From the NCBI GenBank assembly GCA_905480055.1, contig CAJQOW010000205.1, positions 1 through 5,400 on the forward strand: a stretch of DNA of 5,400 nt. The letters are read 5' to 3'. Shown in pieces: positions 1-5,400 of the stretch. The position numbers were made by a program, and so were the translations under genes. A model generated the notes under the pieces. That model searched no databases, had not been told where the DNA came from, and worked only from the letters and a program-made list of their open reading frames with translations. Source of the DNA: an uncultured Acidimicrobiia bacterium (lineage in GTDB: Bacteria > Actinomycetota > Acidimicrobiia > UBA5794). Every line of letters begins with the position of its first letter. Positions within the stretch are counted from its first letter, which is position 1.

Positions 1-1
1 C

Positions 2-892
2 GCGGCGATCGCCAACATCATGGTCGACGACGAGGCGTCGAGGGTGATCCTGAGTGCCGACGACGAATGGTTCAGCCACAGCGATCATCTGCCCGAGTTG
101 TTGACCGAGCGAGCAGCGCGCATCAGCATCGACCAGGTCGAGTTCGACCGTGTTGAAGCATTTCAGCTCGGCAATGCAGGTTGGGCAGCGCAAGAGGTGA
201 CGACCGTCCTGGCCGGCGGCGAGGTGCTCCGATTCCGGCAGACACTCACGTTCGTGCTCGATGAAGGGCGGTGGCAAACGGTACAGATGCACACATCGCG
301 GGGCGTGCCCGCAGCCGAGACGTTTGGCTACGACATCGCCGCTGGCCTCGCCAACATCGTGGGCTCGCTGACGGCACAGGATGGCGAGGACATCACCGCG
401 GCGGCAGGCTCCAGCGGGCTCGTAACTCTCATGTTCACCGATGTTGAGGACTCGACCCGCTTGTCGCACGAGCGCGGCGAGGCGGACTGGATCCGGATGG
501 TGCAGGGGCACTTTGATAACGTCGCTCGGATCGTCGAGAGTGATGGCGGCACCGTCGTCAAGACACTTGGTGACGGGACGATGGCTGCGTTCCCGACGAC
601 ATCTGGGGCTGCCGACGCTGCGATCGCGATTCAGCGGACCGAAGGTGAGGACGGGTTCCGCATACGCATCGGCATCCATACCGGTGAGGCAGTCGCCCTC
701 GGATCGGACTACGCAGGAATCGCCGTGGCCAAGGCCGCACGGGTTGCGTCGGCGGCGTCCGGCGGAGAGATCCTGCTCTCGGCGACAGCCAAGGAGTTGC
801 TGACCAGATTCGACTACTCGACGGGTGAGGACAGGGTCGCCGAGCTCAAGGGGATCCCAGGGACCCATCGCCTCACACCGCTTGCGTATTGA
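2..892 (+). CDS. NTF2/SnoaL-like domain fused to class III adenylate/guanylate cyclase (5' partial)
   Basis: This is a probable cytosolic nucleotidyl cyclase making cAMP or cGMP from ATP or GTP. The frame is open to the left edge. The Met codon at base 20 lies inside what reads as the first helix of an NTF2/SnoaL-like fold, so the true start is probably upstream. Numbering from that Met, residues 1-95 form the alpha/beta NTF2-like part (DDEWFSHSDHL, then strands ending near WQTVQMHTSRG). Residues 96-133 are a linker and 134-290 the cyclase domain. Compared with Rv1625c of M. tuberculosis, both metal Asp (D141 in FTDVEDST, D185 in KTLGDG), the purine-selecting pair K181/D230 and the transition-state Arg R241 are present with identical spacing. 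The transition-state Asn is Ala (A237 in VAKAAR). The K/D pair favours ATP over GTP. The NTF2-like domain may sense a small ligand (inference). The gene ends 7 bp before the converging ychF. The cyclase assignment is firm; activity is not. Confidence 0.9.
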   Translation, partial: AAIANIMVDDEASRVILSADDEWFSHSDHLPELLTERAARISIDQVEFDRVEAFQLGNAGWAAQEVTTVLAGGEVLRFRQTLTFVLDEGRWQTVQMHTSRGVPAAETFGYDIAAGLANIVGSLTAQDGEDITAAAGSSGLVTLMFTDVEDSTRLSHERGEADWIRMVQGHFDNVARIVESDGGTVVKTLGDGTMAAFPTTSGAADAAIAIQRTEGEDGFRIRIGIHTGEAVALGSDYAGIAVAKAARVASAASGGEILLSATAKELLTRFDYSTGEDRVAELKGIPGTHRLTPLAY

Positions 893-899
893 GCGGGCC

Positions 900-1991
900 T
901 CAGACGTTGAATCGGAAGAGGATCTCGTCGCCCTCTTGGACGATGTAGTCCTTGCCTTCGATGCGCCACTTGCCTGCGTCCTTGGCTCCGGCCTCGCCGT
1001 TGAACTCGATGAAGTCGTCGTAGGCGATGACCTCGGCCTTGATGAACCCCTTCTCGAAATCCGTGTGGATCACGCCGGCTGCCTGCGGTGCCGTTGCTCC
1101 TCGCTTGACCGTCCAGGCGCGGACTTCCTTCTCGCCTGCGGTGAAGTAGGTGAGGAGGCCGAGCAGGTCGTAGGCGGCGTGGATCACGAGGTCGAGACCC
1201 GGTTCGACGAGCCCGTATTCGGCGAGCATCTCAGCCTGGTCGTCGGCATCGAGAGCAACGAGTTCGGCTTCGAGTGCACCGCAGATCACGACGACTTCGG
1301 ATCCCTCCGCCTGCGCAAGTTCACGCACCTGATCGACGAGCTCATTTCCACCGAGAGCGCCCTCGTCCACGTTGGCGATGTACATCGTCGGCTTCGACGT
1401 CAGCAGGAACAGGTCACGAACGATGGCCTGCTCATCACTTGCGAACGTCATCGTGCGTACGGGGTTGCCGTCGGCAAGCTGGTCATGGATGCGTTGGAGC
1501 ACCGCTGCAGAGGCCTGGGCGTCCTTGTCGCCCGACTTGGCCTTGCGCTGCTGCTTGTCGAGTTGGCGGATCACAGACTCGAGGTCTGCGAGGGCGAGTT
1601 CGGTATTGATCGTGGCGATGTCGCCGACGGGGTTGACCCGACCATCCACATGCACGACGTTGTCATCTTCGAAGCAGCGCACGACATGGGCAATCGCATC
1701 CGTCTCGCGGATGTGACTGAGAAACTGGTTGCCAAGCCCTTCGCCTTGGGAGGCTCCGGCGACGAGGCCAGCGATGTCGACGAACTCGACCACCGTTGGC
1801 ACGATCGACTTCGGCTGCACGATGTCAGCAATCGCATACAGGCGTGAGTCCGGCACTGCGGCGATTCCGGCGTTGGGATCGATGGTGGTGAAGGGGTAGT
1901 TCTCTGCGGCAATCTCACCGCCGGTGAGCGCGTTGAATAGCGTGGACTTGCCAACATTGGGCAGGCCAACGATGCCACACGTGATTCCCAT
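900..1991 (-). CDS. ychF: Redox-responsive ATPase/GTPase YchF (OLA1 family)
   Basis: This is a complete 363-aa protein, the usual length for YchF/OLA1, a universally conserved cytosolic P-loop protein of the Obg-related TRAFAC class. It binds ribosomes and is linked to stress and redox control. Visible motifs are the Walker A/G1 GLPNVGKS (residues 9-16), the G2 region [10 protein letters not shown] (31-40), G3 DIAG (72-75) followed by the family signature [16 protein letters not shown] (76-91), and NVDE (207-210) in place of the G4 NKxD. The NKxD change is the known reason that this family prefers or accepts ATP. An alpha-helical coiled-coil insertion lies near 128-175. The C-terminal TGS domain (about 278-362) includes [14 protein letters not shown] and ends in [10 protein letters not shown]. 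The ATG has a GAGGAG Shine-Dalgarno 9 nt upstream. The gene is transcribed divergently from the SCO1-like gene and converges on the cyclase gene. All expected family residues are present and nothing looks broken. Confidence 0.97.
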   Translation of the reverse strand: MGITCGIVGLPNVGKSTLFNALTGGEIAAENYPFTTIDPNAGIAAVPDSRLYAIADIVQPKSIVPTVVEFVDIAGLVAGASQGEGLGNQFLSHIRETDAIAHVVRCFEDDNVVHVDGRVNPVGDIATINTELALADLESVIRQLDKQQRKAKSGDKDAQASAAVLQRIHDQLADGNPVRTMTFASDEQAIVRDLFLLTSKPTMYIANVDEGALGGNELVDQVRELAQAEGSEVVVICGALEAELVALDADDQAEMLAEYGLVEPGLDLVIHAAYDLLGLLTYFTAGEKEVRAWTVKRGATAPQAAGVIHTDFEKGFIKAEVIAYDDFIEFNGEAGAKDAGKWRIEGKDYIVQEGDEILFRFNV

Positions 1992-2000
1992 GGGGGTTGT

Positions 2001-2006
2001 CTCCTC
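2001..2006 (-). promoter_or_regulatory. Shine-Dalgarno of ychF
   Basis: Read on the minus strand this is GAGGAG, with 9 nt before the ATG at 1991. It is a strong site and supports the chosen ychF start, which also begins the canonical [10 protein letters not shown]-terminus of the family. Confidence 0.8.
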
Positions 2007-2045
2007 GGCGGTGGATTCCGACGCGGCACTCGGTCGGACGCCGGG

Positions 2046-2051
2046 ATGATA
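2046..2051 (-). promoter_or_regulatory. Candidate -10 box for ychF
   Basis: On the minus strand the hexamer TATCAT matches TATAAT at five of six positions. It would start transcription near base 2039 and leave a leader of about 48 nt that contains the GAGGAG site. No convincing -35 hexamer is seen at 16-18 bp upstream, so this is a tentative call. Confidence 0.4.
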
Positions 2052-2091
2052 CGAGGGGTCTGCGGCAAGGTGATGCTGGTGGCAGCGAGCG

Positions 2092-2118
2092 TTGACTAAC
2101 CCTCTCCCCGGGTACCTT
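2092..2118 (+). promoter_or_regulatory. Candidate promoter of the SCO1-like gene (leaderless)
   Basis: TTGACT (2092-2097) is followed after 15 bp by TACCTT (2113-2118), which fits the actinobacterial TANNNT -10 pattern. Transcription would begin at about 2125-2126, at the A of the ATG at 2126. No Shine-Dalgarno is present before that ATG. Both facts fit a leaderless mRNA. The 15-bp spacer is shorter than the usual 17. Confidence 0.5.
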
Positions 2119-2125
2119 CTGGCGA

Positions 2126-2752
2126 ATGAGCAGGTGGATCATCGTTGGATTGATTGGCATGGCAATTGCCGTTGCCGGATGTGGCTCTGACGACACCACA
2201 GCGAGCCTCGCCGAGGTCGACCCACTCGCATCTCGCCCCATCGCTGAGACATCGGCGATTGGGGCCTCGGTGGCCGACATCTCGCTTCCCAACGTTGCCA
2301 GCAATGGGCAACCCTTCTTCATGCAGGCCGACGACGGCGAGATTCTCGTTGTGTACTTCGGTTTCACCGCATGCCCGGACATCTGTCCCACGACCCTGGC
2401 GGATGTGAAGACGACCTTGGGCATCCTCGGAGACGACGCAGACGAGGTGACGGTGGCAATGGTCACTATCGACCCAGAGCGGGACACCGACGAAACAGTG
2501 GAGGCCTACCTCCGATCGTTCGTGCCGGACGGCGTGCCATTGCGCACCGGCTTCCCCGACGAACTGGTAGCCGTGGTTGACGCATTCGACGCCGATTTCG
2601 ATGTGATCAAGTCGGCCGACGGTGACGTTGATGTTTTCCACACCGCCTACCTGTACGCGGTGGATGACACTGGCGTCATCCGCATCATCTGGCCCTTCGG
2701 GGCAGAGCCGGACCAGATTGCCTCGGACCTCGCTGATCTGCTCACAAGCTAG
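2126..2752 (+). CDS. SCO1/SenC/PrrC-family copper-chaperone lipoprotein
   Basis: This 208-aa thioredoxin-fold protein is exported and lipid-anchored on the outer face of the membrane. The family delivers copper to, or reduces, the CuA site of cytochrome c oxidase. The N-terminus has Arg3, a hydrophobic stretch (about 4-17) and a lipobox VAGC with the lipidated Cys at 19. A flexible Ser/Thr/Asp-rich linker follows. The copper site is complete: the CxxxC motif CPDIC (C83, C87) within [13 protein letters not shown], and H172 in VFHTAYLY. Other family hallmarks are VTIDPERDT (113-121), TGFP (141-144) and IIWPFG (187-192). Length and motif spacing are normal for SCO. No oxidase subunit gene lies in the window, so its partner is inferred from the family. 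The start fits because the lipobox sits at the expected distance, and a promoter places the likely transcription start at the ATG. A role as a thiol-disulfide reductase instead of a metallochaperone cannot be excluded. Confidence 0.92.
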   Translation: MSRWIIVGLIGMAIAVAGCGSDDTTASLAEVDPLASRPIAETSAIGASVADISLPNVASNGQPFFMQADDGEILVVYFGFTACPDICPTTLADVKTTLGILGDDADEVTVAMVTIDPERDTDETVEAYLRSFVPDGVPLRTGFPDELVAVVDAFDADFDVIKSADGDVDVFHTAYLYAVDDTGVIRIIWPFGAEPDQIASDLADLLTS

Positions 2753-2865
2753 AGGTCGGCTTCTTCGGCGACGAGCCTGCTGGCCATGCACCGAAAGCGC
2801 GTTCTGACTCCGACCGACCACCATTGGGGCACTGATCCAGCGCTTCCGGCCTCTTGCCCGGCACG

Positions 2866-2871
2866 TAGGAT
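2866..2871 (+). promoter_or_regulatory. Candidate -10 box of the ferritin gene
   Basis: TAGGAT fits TANNNT and would start transcription near base 2878, giving a short leader of about 20 nt that contains the Shine-Dalgarno. No clear -35 is seen about 17 bp upstream. I see no recognisable IdeR/DtxR-type iron box in bases 2753-2897, so iron control is not shown by the sequence. Confidence 0.35.
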
Positions 2872-2886
2872 GACGGGTCAGCAGAT

Positions 2887-2893
2887 GGAGGAG
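2887..2893 (+). promoter_or_regulatory. Shine-Dalgarno of the ferritin gene
   Basis: GGAGGAG ends 4 nt before the ATG at 2898; counted from its GGAGG core the gap is 6 nt. A second in-frame ATG at 2904 (residue 3) is 10 nt away and could also be used. The two choices differ by only two residues. Confidence 0.7.
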
Positions 2894-2897
2894 CGCC

Positions 2898-3410
2898 ATG
2901 ACCATGAACCCGCAACTCGAGAAGGCATTCAATGCCCAGATCACGATGGAATATGCCGCCGCCTACTCGTACTTGGGCATGAGCGCCTGGTTTGAATCCC
3001 AGGGCCTCCCGGGCATGGCGAGCTGGATGTTGATGCAATCCAACGAGGAGACAGGGCACGGATTGCGGCTGTTCCGGTTTGTGCTCGACCGTGGCGGCAA
3101 GGTCGAACTCGGGCAGATCGACGCTCCAACCGTCGACCTCGAGGTCCCAATCGATGCATTCCGCGCTGCGCTCGCGCAAGAGAACCGTGTGACCGGCTCC
3201 ATCAACGAGCTGTACGCGCTCGCGATCGATCTGAAGGACTTCTCGTCGATCCCTCTTCTCGACTGGTTCGTCGAGGAGCAGGTCGAGGAGGAATCGACAG
3301 TCCAACAGATCATTGATGATCTCGAGCGGGGTGGAAGCGGTCACACCGTGCTGATGCTCGATCGAGAGCTCGGTCAACGAGGTGCGCCAGGGAGTGCTGG
3401 CGACGCATAG
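2898..3410 (+). CDS. Non-heme bacterial ferritin
   Basis: This 170-aa protein is a cytosolic iron-storage ferritin of the FtnA type, a shell-forming four-helix-bundle protein that oxidises Fe(II) and stores it as a ferric mineral. Aligned by eye with E. coli FtnA at an offset of one residue, all ferroxidase ligands are present: E18, E51 and H54 (site A), E95 and E131 (site B), plus Q128. The third-site glutamates E50, E127 and E130 are also kept. Tyr25 matches the conserved Tyr24 of FtnA. Signature stretches are MEYAAAYSYLGMSAWF, NEETGHGLRLF and WFVEEQVEEE. The C-terminal SGHTVLMLDRELGQR fits the short fifth helix. No haem-binding Met of the bacterioferritin type was recognised, so ferritin is preferred over bacterioferritin. 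It stands alone 145 bp after the SCO1-like gene, with its own Shine-Dalgarno, and is followed by a hairpin. It is probably monocistronic. Confidence 0.95.
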   Translation: MTMNPQLEKAFNAQITMEYAAAYSYLGMSAWFESQGLPGMASWMLMQSNEETGHGLRLFRFVLDRGGKVELGQIDAPTVDLEVPIDAFRAALAQENRVTGSINELYALAIDLKDFSSIPLLDWFVEEQVEEESTVQQIIDDLERGGSGHTVLMLDRELGQRGAPGSAGDA

Positions 3411-3416
3411 GCGTCG

Positions 3417-3447
3417 GGGAGCCCGGCATTGTCGGCCGACGGCTCTC
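3417..3447 (+). terminator. Hairpin after ferritin, candidate terminator
   Basis: The outer stem pairs 3417-3423 (GGGAGCC) with 3441-3447 (GGCTCTC), 7 bp including one G-U. The inner stem pairs CGGC (3424-3427) with GCCG (3435-3438) around a 7-nt loop, leaving a 2-nt bulge. It begins 6 nt after the ferritin stop. No T tract follows, so it would be a U-less terminator of the type proposed in actinobacteria, or only a 3' stabilising hairpin. Confidence 0.45.
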
Positions 3448-3478
3448 GGACGCACGGCGACCACCCAAAGTCGCGGAA

Positions 3479-3497
3479 TTCGCGCGTAAGGCGCGAA
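3479..3497 (+). repeat. Perfect inverted repeat (TTCGCGC/GCGCGAA hairpin)
   Basis: A perfect 7-bp stem, 3479-3485 with 3491-3497, encloses a 5-nt loop (GTAAG). No T tract follows on either strand. It lies between the ferritin hairpin and the candidate pilus-operon promoter. It could be a second transcription stop or a protein-binding site; the sequence does not decide. Confidence 0.5.
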
Positions 3498-3516
3498 AGA
3501 ACGTGCCACAAGACCC

Positions 3517-3545
3517 TTGATATGGACTAGTCACCCGAGTTAGCT
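3517..3545 (+). promoter_or_regulatory. Candidate promoter of the Tad-pilus operon
   Basis: TTGATA (3517-3522) and TTAGCT (3540-3545) are separated by exactly 17 bp in the most AT-rich part of this intergenic region. The -35 is good but the -10 lacks the conserved A at position 2. The 8-bp palindrome GACTAGTC (3525-3532) lies in the spacer and could be an operator. The predicted leader is about 40 nt long and ends in the purine-rich stretch GGGAAGG (3581-3587), which serves as ribosome binding site before the TTG start at 3592. Confidence 0.4.
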
Positions 3546-3591
3546 CCGAATTGGGAAGGGGCGACGGAACAGGGCCAAAAGGGAAGGTGCA

Positions 3592-3891
3592 TTGGACCCG
3601 TTTGGTCACCCGGACCTCGAACGTCTCGGTCGAACGCTCCGTACACGACTCGATGAGACGCTTGATGCGGAGCAATCCGCCGCTCGCTCGGCAGCGCGGC
3701 GACGCAAGACGTTAAGGGATGTCTGCCTCGACGCCGAAGATCGTGGCGCTGACGTCGTGCTTGCCACCATCGACGGTCATGTCAGCCGAGGCTTGGTTTC
3801 GGCCGTTGGTGTCGATCACCTTGTGGTCGTCGACGGGGGCACGGAACGGTATGTAGCCCTGGCACACGTCGTCAGCGTGGAGTGTCGCTGA
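3592..3891 (+). CDS. Unrecognised small protein leading the Tad-pilus operon
   Basis: This is a 99-aa soluble protein that I do not recognise. It has no signal peptide, membrane segment or cysteine motif. Residues 7-50 are charged and helical with many Arg/Ala/Glu (RLGRTLRTRLDETL, then SAARSAARRRKTLRD). Residues 52-97 alternate hydrophobic residues like a small beta barrel (VVLATIDG, RGLVSAVGVDHLVVV, ERYVALAHVVSVE). That second half resembles Sm-like or PRC-like barrels in pattern only. The start is TTG at 3592, because there is no ATG or GTG in frame back to the TAG at 3541, and GGGAAGG lies 4 nt upstream. Its TGA overlaps the ATG of the cpaB-like gene by one base (TGATG), so the two are probably translationally coupled. 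A role in pilus or Tad assembly is suggested by position alone. Codon choice is like that of its neighbours. Confidence 0.75.
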   Translation: MDPFGHPDLERLGRTLRTRLDETLDAEQSAARSAARRRKTLRDVCLDAEDRGADVVLATIDGHVSRGLVSAVGVDHLVVVDGGTERYVALAHVVSVECR

Positions 3892-4505
3892 TGGCTGTGC
3901 GGACTGGTTCGGCATCTCTGGCGCTTCCGAGCGTTGACCGCCGATTCATCGTCGGTGGGCTGCTCGCAGTCGTGTCGGCTGCCCTTGTGCTTGTTCTCAC
4001 CCAACAGCCACAGACATATCCCGTGCTCGTCGCAGAGGAGGCTCTGCCTGCAGGCACCTCACTCGGCTCACTCGCGGTGGGCATCCGACAGGTCGCGAAC
4101 CCGGAAGGCCTGGTCGAGGGGTCCTCTCTCGGCGAACTAGAAGCGTGGGTGCTCTCGGTGCCCCTCGAGTCAGGAGAGCCCCTGTTGGCATCGGTGCTGT
4201 TGCCTCCAGTCGCGCTCGAGTCTCCCAACGTCATCGCGCTGTCCCTGGATCGCGCCCACGCGGTGCTTGGCCAACTCTCGTCCGGTGATCTGGTCGATGT
4301 GTACGTCACTGCCGGGAGCCGGGGCGATGCTCAATCGACCCGACTCGTCGCATCGGATGTATACGTCGTATCTGCGGCATTTTCAGATGCGGCAACGTCT
4401 CAAGGGCAGGTCGAGGTTCTTCTCGCCGTCGACGATGCTCTTGCCCAGCAGTTTGCGTCCGCTGGACGTTCGGGCGGCGTCGACCTCGTGCGAGTCGGCC
4501 CGTGA
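3891..4505 (+). CDS. cpaB: CpaB/RcpC-like SAF-domain protein of Flp/Tad pilus assembly
   Basis: This 204-aa protein has a short cytoplasmic N-terminus with Arg17-Arg18, one membrane segment (about 19-37, FIVGGLLAVVSAALVLVL) and an extracytoplasmic remainder. A SAF domain follows (about 43-103): YPVLVAEEALPAGTSL, then EPLLASVLLP. A CpaB/RcpC-type domain comes next (about 112-203), with VIALSLDRAHAV, the hallmark GDLVDVYVT (132-140) and VEVLLAVDDALAQQF. CpaB/RcpC proteins act at the envelope in Flp pilus biogenesis; in monoderm actinobacteria there is no secretin for it to support, so its exact role is unclear. I chose ATG at 3891 over the in-frame GTG at 3882 because GGAG (3879-3882) lies 8 nt before it, and it overlaps the preceding stop as TGATG. 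The stop TGA overlaps the next start as GTGA. The protein is short for the family. Confidence 0.85.
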   Translation: MAVRTGSASLALPSVDRRFIVGGLLAVVSAALVLVLTQQPQTYPVLVAEEALPAGTSLGSLAVGIRQVANPEGLVEGSSLGELEAWVLSVPLESGEPLLASVLLPPVALESPNVIALSLDRAHAVLGQLSSGDLVDVYVTAGSRGDAQSTRLVASDVYVVSAAFSDAATSQGQVEVLLAVDDALAQQFASAGRSGGVDLVRVGP

Positions 4506-5400
4506 GTGTTCGCGTCGCCACCGTTCTCAGTGCCCGGGAGTGGGAGCCCAACCTGGTCGCTCACGCCCGTGATAGCGCAGCGGTTCGGATCGTAGTGCGG
4601 GCCTATCAGCCCCAAGACATCGACCGTCATGCGAGTGACCTCGATGTGGTTGTGGTCGGAGGCGAGGTGAGCTGGGCAACGCCGGCCCACGTCGCTTCCT
4701 GGAAGCAGCATGGCCTCGCTGTGATCGGCGTGGTTCCCGAAGGGGATGCACCGGCCGGCCGGGTCCTCGAGTCGGGAGGTGCCGACGAGATCGTGCCCGA
4801 CACCATCGACGCCTCTGCCCTGATCCAGGCAATTCGCTTCGTGGCGCCAAGCACATCGAGATCGATAGCCCATTCCTTGGTGTCCCGGTTGACGGCGGTC
4901 GTGGGAGCCAGGGGTGCACCGGGCTGCACAGAGGTCGCGATTGCCTACGCCCTCGCACGAGCGAAGACCACATCCTGCATCCTCGTTGACCTCGATCTCG
5001 ACGCACCGGCTGTGGCTGTGCGCCTGGGTCTTGGACCGCGTCCGGATCTCACTGATGCTGCAGACGCGGTGCGGACGGTGGGGGAGTTGGGCAGTTCGAG
5101 CGTGCAGCGCATTGACGAGCTGGACGTGATCACTGGGTCCCATCGGCCGTCCGAGCCACCCCTCAAGGGCGCGTTGATAGAGGGCGTCTTACGCGCGTCG
5201 CTTTCCGGCTGGGGCGAGGTTGTTGCTGACGTCGGTGCAACGCGCCAGGGAATGGCTATGGTCGCAGAAGCTGACGAGGCGATCCTTGTCGTGCATGCGT
5301 CACCGGTTGGCATCGTTCGAGCCGCCCAACTCGTGGCCGGATGGTCGGGACCGGCCCCTGCCCTTGTGCTGAACCGGGTCCAATCGGGATCGCGAGCTGA
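4502..5400 (+). CDS. cpaE: CpaE/TadZ-like pilus localisation protein with degenerate P-loop (3' partial)
   Basis: The frame opens with GTG at 4502, overlapping the stop of the cpaB-like gene by 4 nt (GTGA), and stays open to the right edge for 299 codons. Residues 1-115 resemble the pseudo-receiver domain of CpaE/TadZ, with alternating strands and helices (LDVVVVGGEVSW, LAVIGVVPEG, ESGGADEIVPDTIDA). The usual phospho-acceptor Asp after the third strand is absent (VVVVGG). Residues 131 onward are a MinD/ParA-like (SIMIBI) domain: LTAVVGARGAPGCTEVA (130-146), a second acidic motif CILVDLDLDAPA (159-170), and a Walker B/switch II-like VVADVGAT (240-247). The deviant Walker A is abnormal: R137 replaces the signature Lys, C142 the P-loop Lys and E144 the last Thr/Ser. 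TadZ/CpaE proteins localise Tad machinery, often at the cell pole, and some TadZ members are known with atypical Walker A motifs. This one probably does not hydrolyse ATP normally (inference). CpaF, TadB and TadC are expected to the right. Confidence 0.85.
   Translation, partial: MSVRVATVLSAREWEPNLVAHARDSAAVRIVVRAYQPQDIDRHASDLDVVVVGGEVSWATPAHVASWKQHGLAVIGVVPEGDAPAGRVLESGGADEIVPDTIDASALIQAIRFVAPSTSRSIAHSLVSRLTAVVGARGAPGCTEVAIAYALARAKTTSCILVDLDLDAPAVAVRLGLGPRPDLTDAADAVRTVGELGSSSVQRIDELDVITGSHRPSEPPLKGALIEGVLRASLSGWGEVVADVGATRQGMAMVAEADEAILVVHASPVGIVRAAQLVAGWSGPAPALVLNRVQSGSRA

Noticed and set aside
878..896. Possible terminator CCGCT/AGCGG over the cyclase stop codon
   Set aside because: A 5-bp stem with a 9-nt loop and no T tract is too weak to call as a terminator; it is mentioned only in the convergence finding.
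825..1847. Long plus-strand open frame (340 codons) opposite ychF
   Set aside because: It lies antisense to a fully conserved YchF protein, has no recognisable domain and reflects the codon bias of GC-rich DNA on the other strand.
2755..2778. Possible terminator hairpin after the SCO1-like gene
   Set aside because: Only 4 bp pair (GGCT with AGCC) with poor inner pairing and no T tract.
2096..2944. Minus-strand open frame (282 codons) across the SCO1-like gene
   Set aside because: It is antisense to a protein with a lipobox and an intact CxxxC/His copper site, and its translation shows no domain pattern.
2742..3509. Minus-strand open frame (255 codons) across the ferritin gene
   Set aside because: It is antisense to a ferritin with all metal ligands intact, so it is a shadow frame.
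3448..3591. Riboswitch (for example c-di-GMP type) in front of the pilus operon
   Set aside because: I compared the leader with the c-di-GMP-I core by eye and did not find its conserved blocks.
3882..3890. GTG at 3882 as start of the cpaB-like gene
   Set aside because: It would add only three residues and would place the GGAG site at 3879-3882 on top of the start. The ATG at 3891 has that site at a proper 8-nt distance.
4400..5143. Minus-strand open frame (247 codons) opposite the cpaB/cpaE-like genes
   Set aside because: The plus strand carries coupled genes with recognisable SAF and MinD/ParA-like domains through the same bases. The minus frame has no such pattern.

Overview
The window looks like chromosomal DNA of a GC-rich actinobacterium. 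Composition, GTG/TTG starts, an apparently leaderless gene and a split Tad-pilus operon of actinobacterial style all point that way. A member of the Acidimicrobiia or a related lineage is my best guess, by inference only. Coding density is high and no tRNA, rRNA, IS element, CRISPR array or integration signature is visible.

Layout from left to right: (1) the 3' part of a class III nucleotidyl cyclase with an N-terminal NTF2/SnoaL-like sensory domain, cut by the left edge; (2) convergent to it with a gap of only 7 bp, a complete minus-strand ychF/OLA1-type ATPase/GTPase; (3) a divergent 134-bp region holding candidate promoters for ychF (minus) and for the next gene (plus); (4) a SCO1/SenC-family lipoprotein, likely a copper chaperone for cytochrome oxidase, with a TTGACT/TACCTT promoter placed so that the mRNA should be leaderless; (5) a complete non-heme bacterial ferritin with an intact ferroxidase centre; (6) a 181-bp non-coding region with two hairpins and a candidate promoter; (7) the start of a Tad/Flp-type pilus operon: a 99-aa unrecognised protein with a TTG start, a CpaB/RcpC-like SAF-domain protein joined by a TGATG overlap, and a CpaE/TadZ-like protein joined by a GTGA overlap that runs off the right edge.

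The first five regions are unrelated housekeeping, signalling and metal-handling genes. The last three genes form one translationally coupled unit, which probably continues to the right with cpaF/tadA, tadB and tadC (inference). The points most worth a second look are the CpaE/TadZ-like protein, whose deviant Walker A motif has lost both lysines, the small unassigned gene that leads the pilus operon, and the cyclase, whose catalytic Asn is replaced by Ala while all other catalytic residues are kept.
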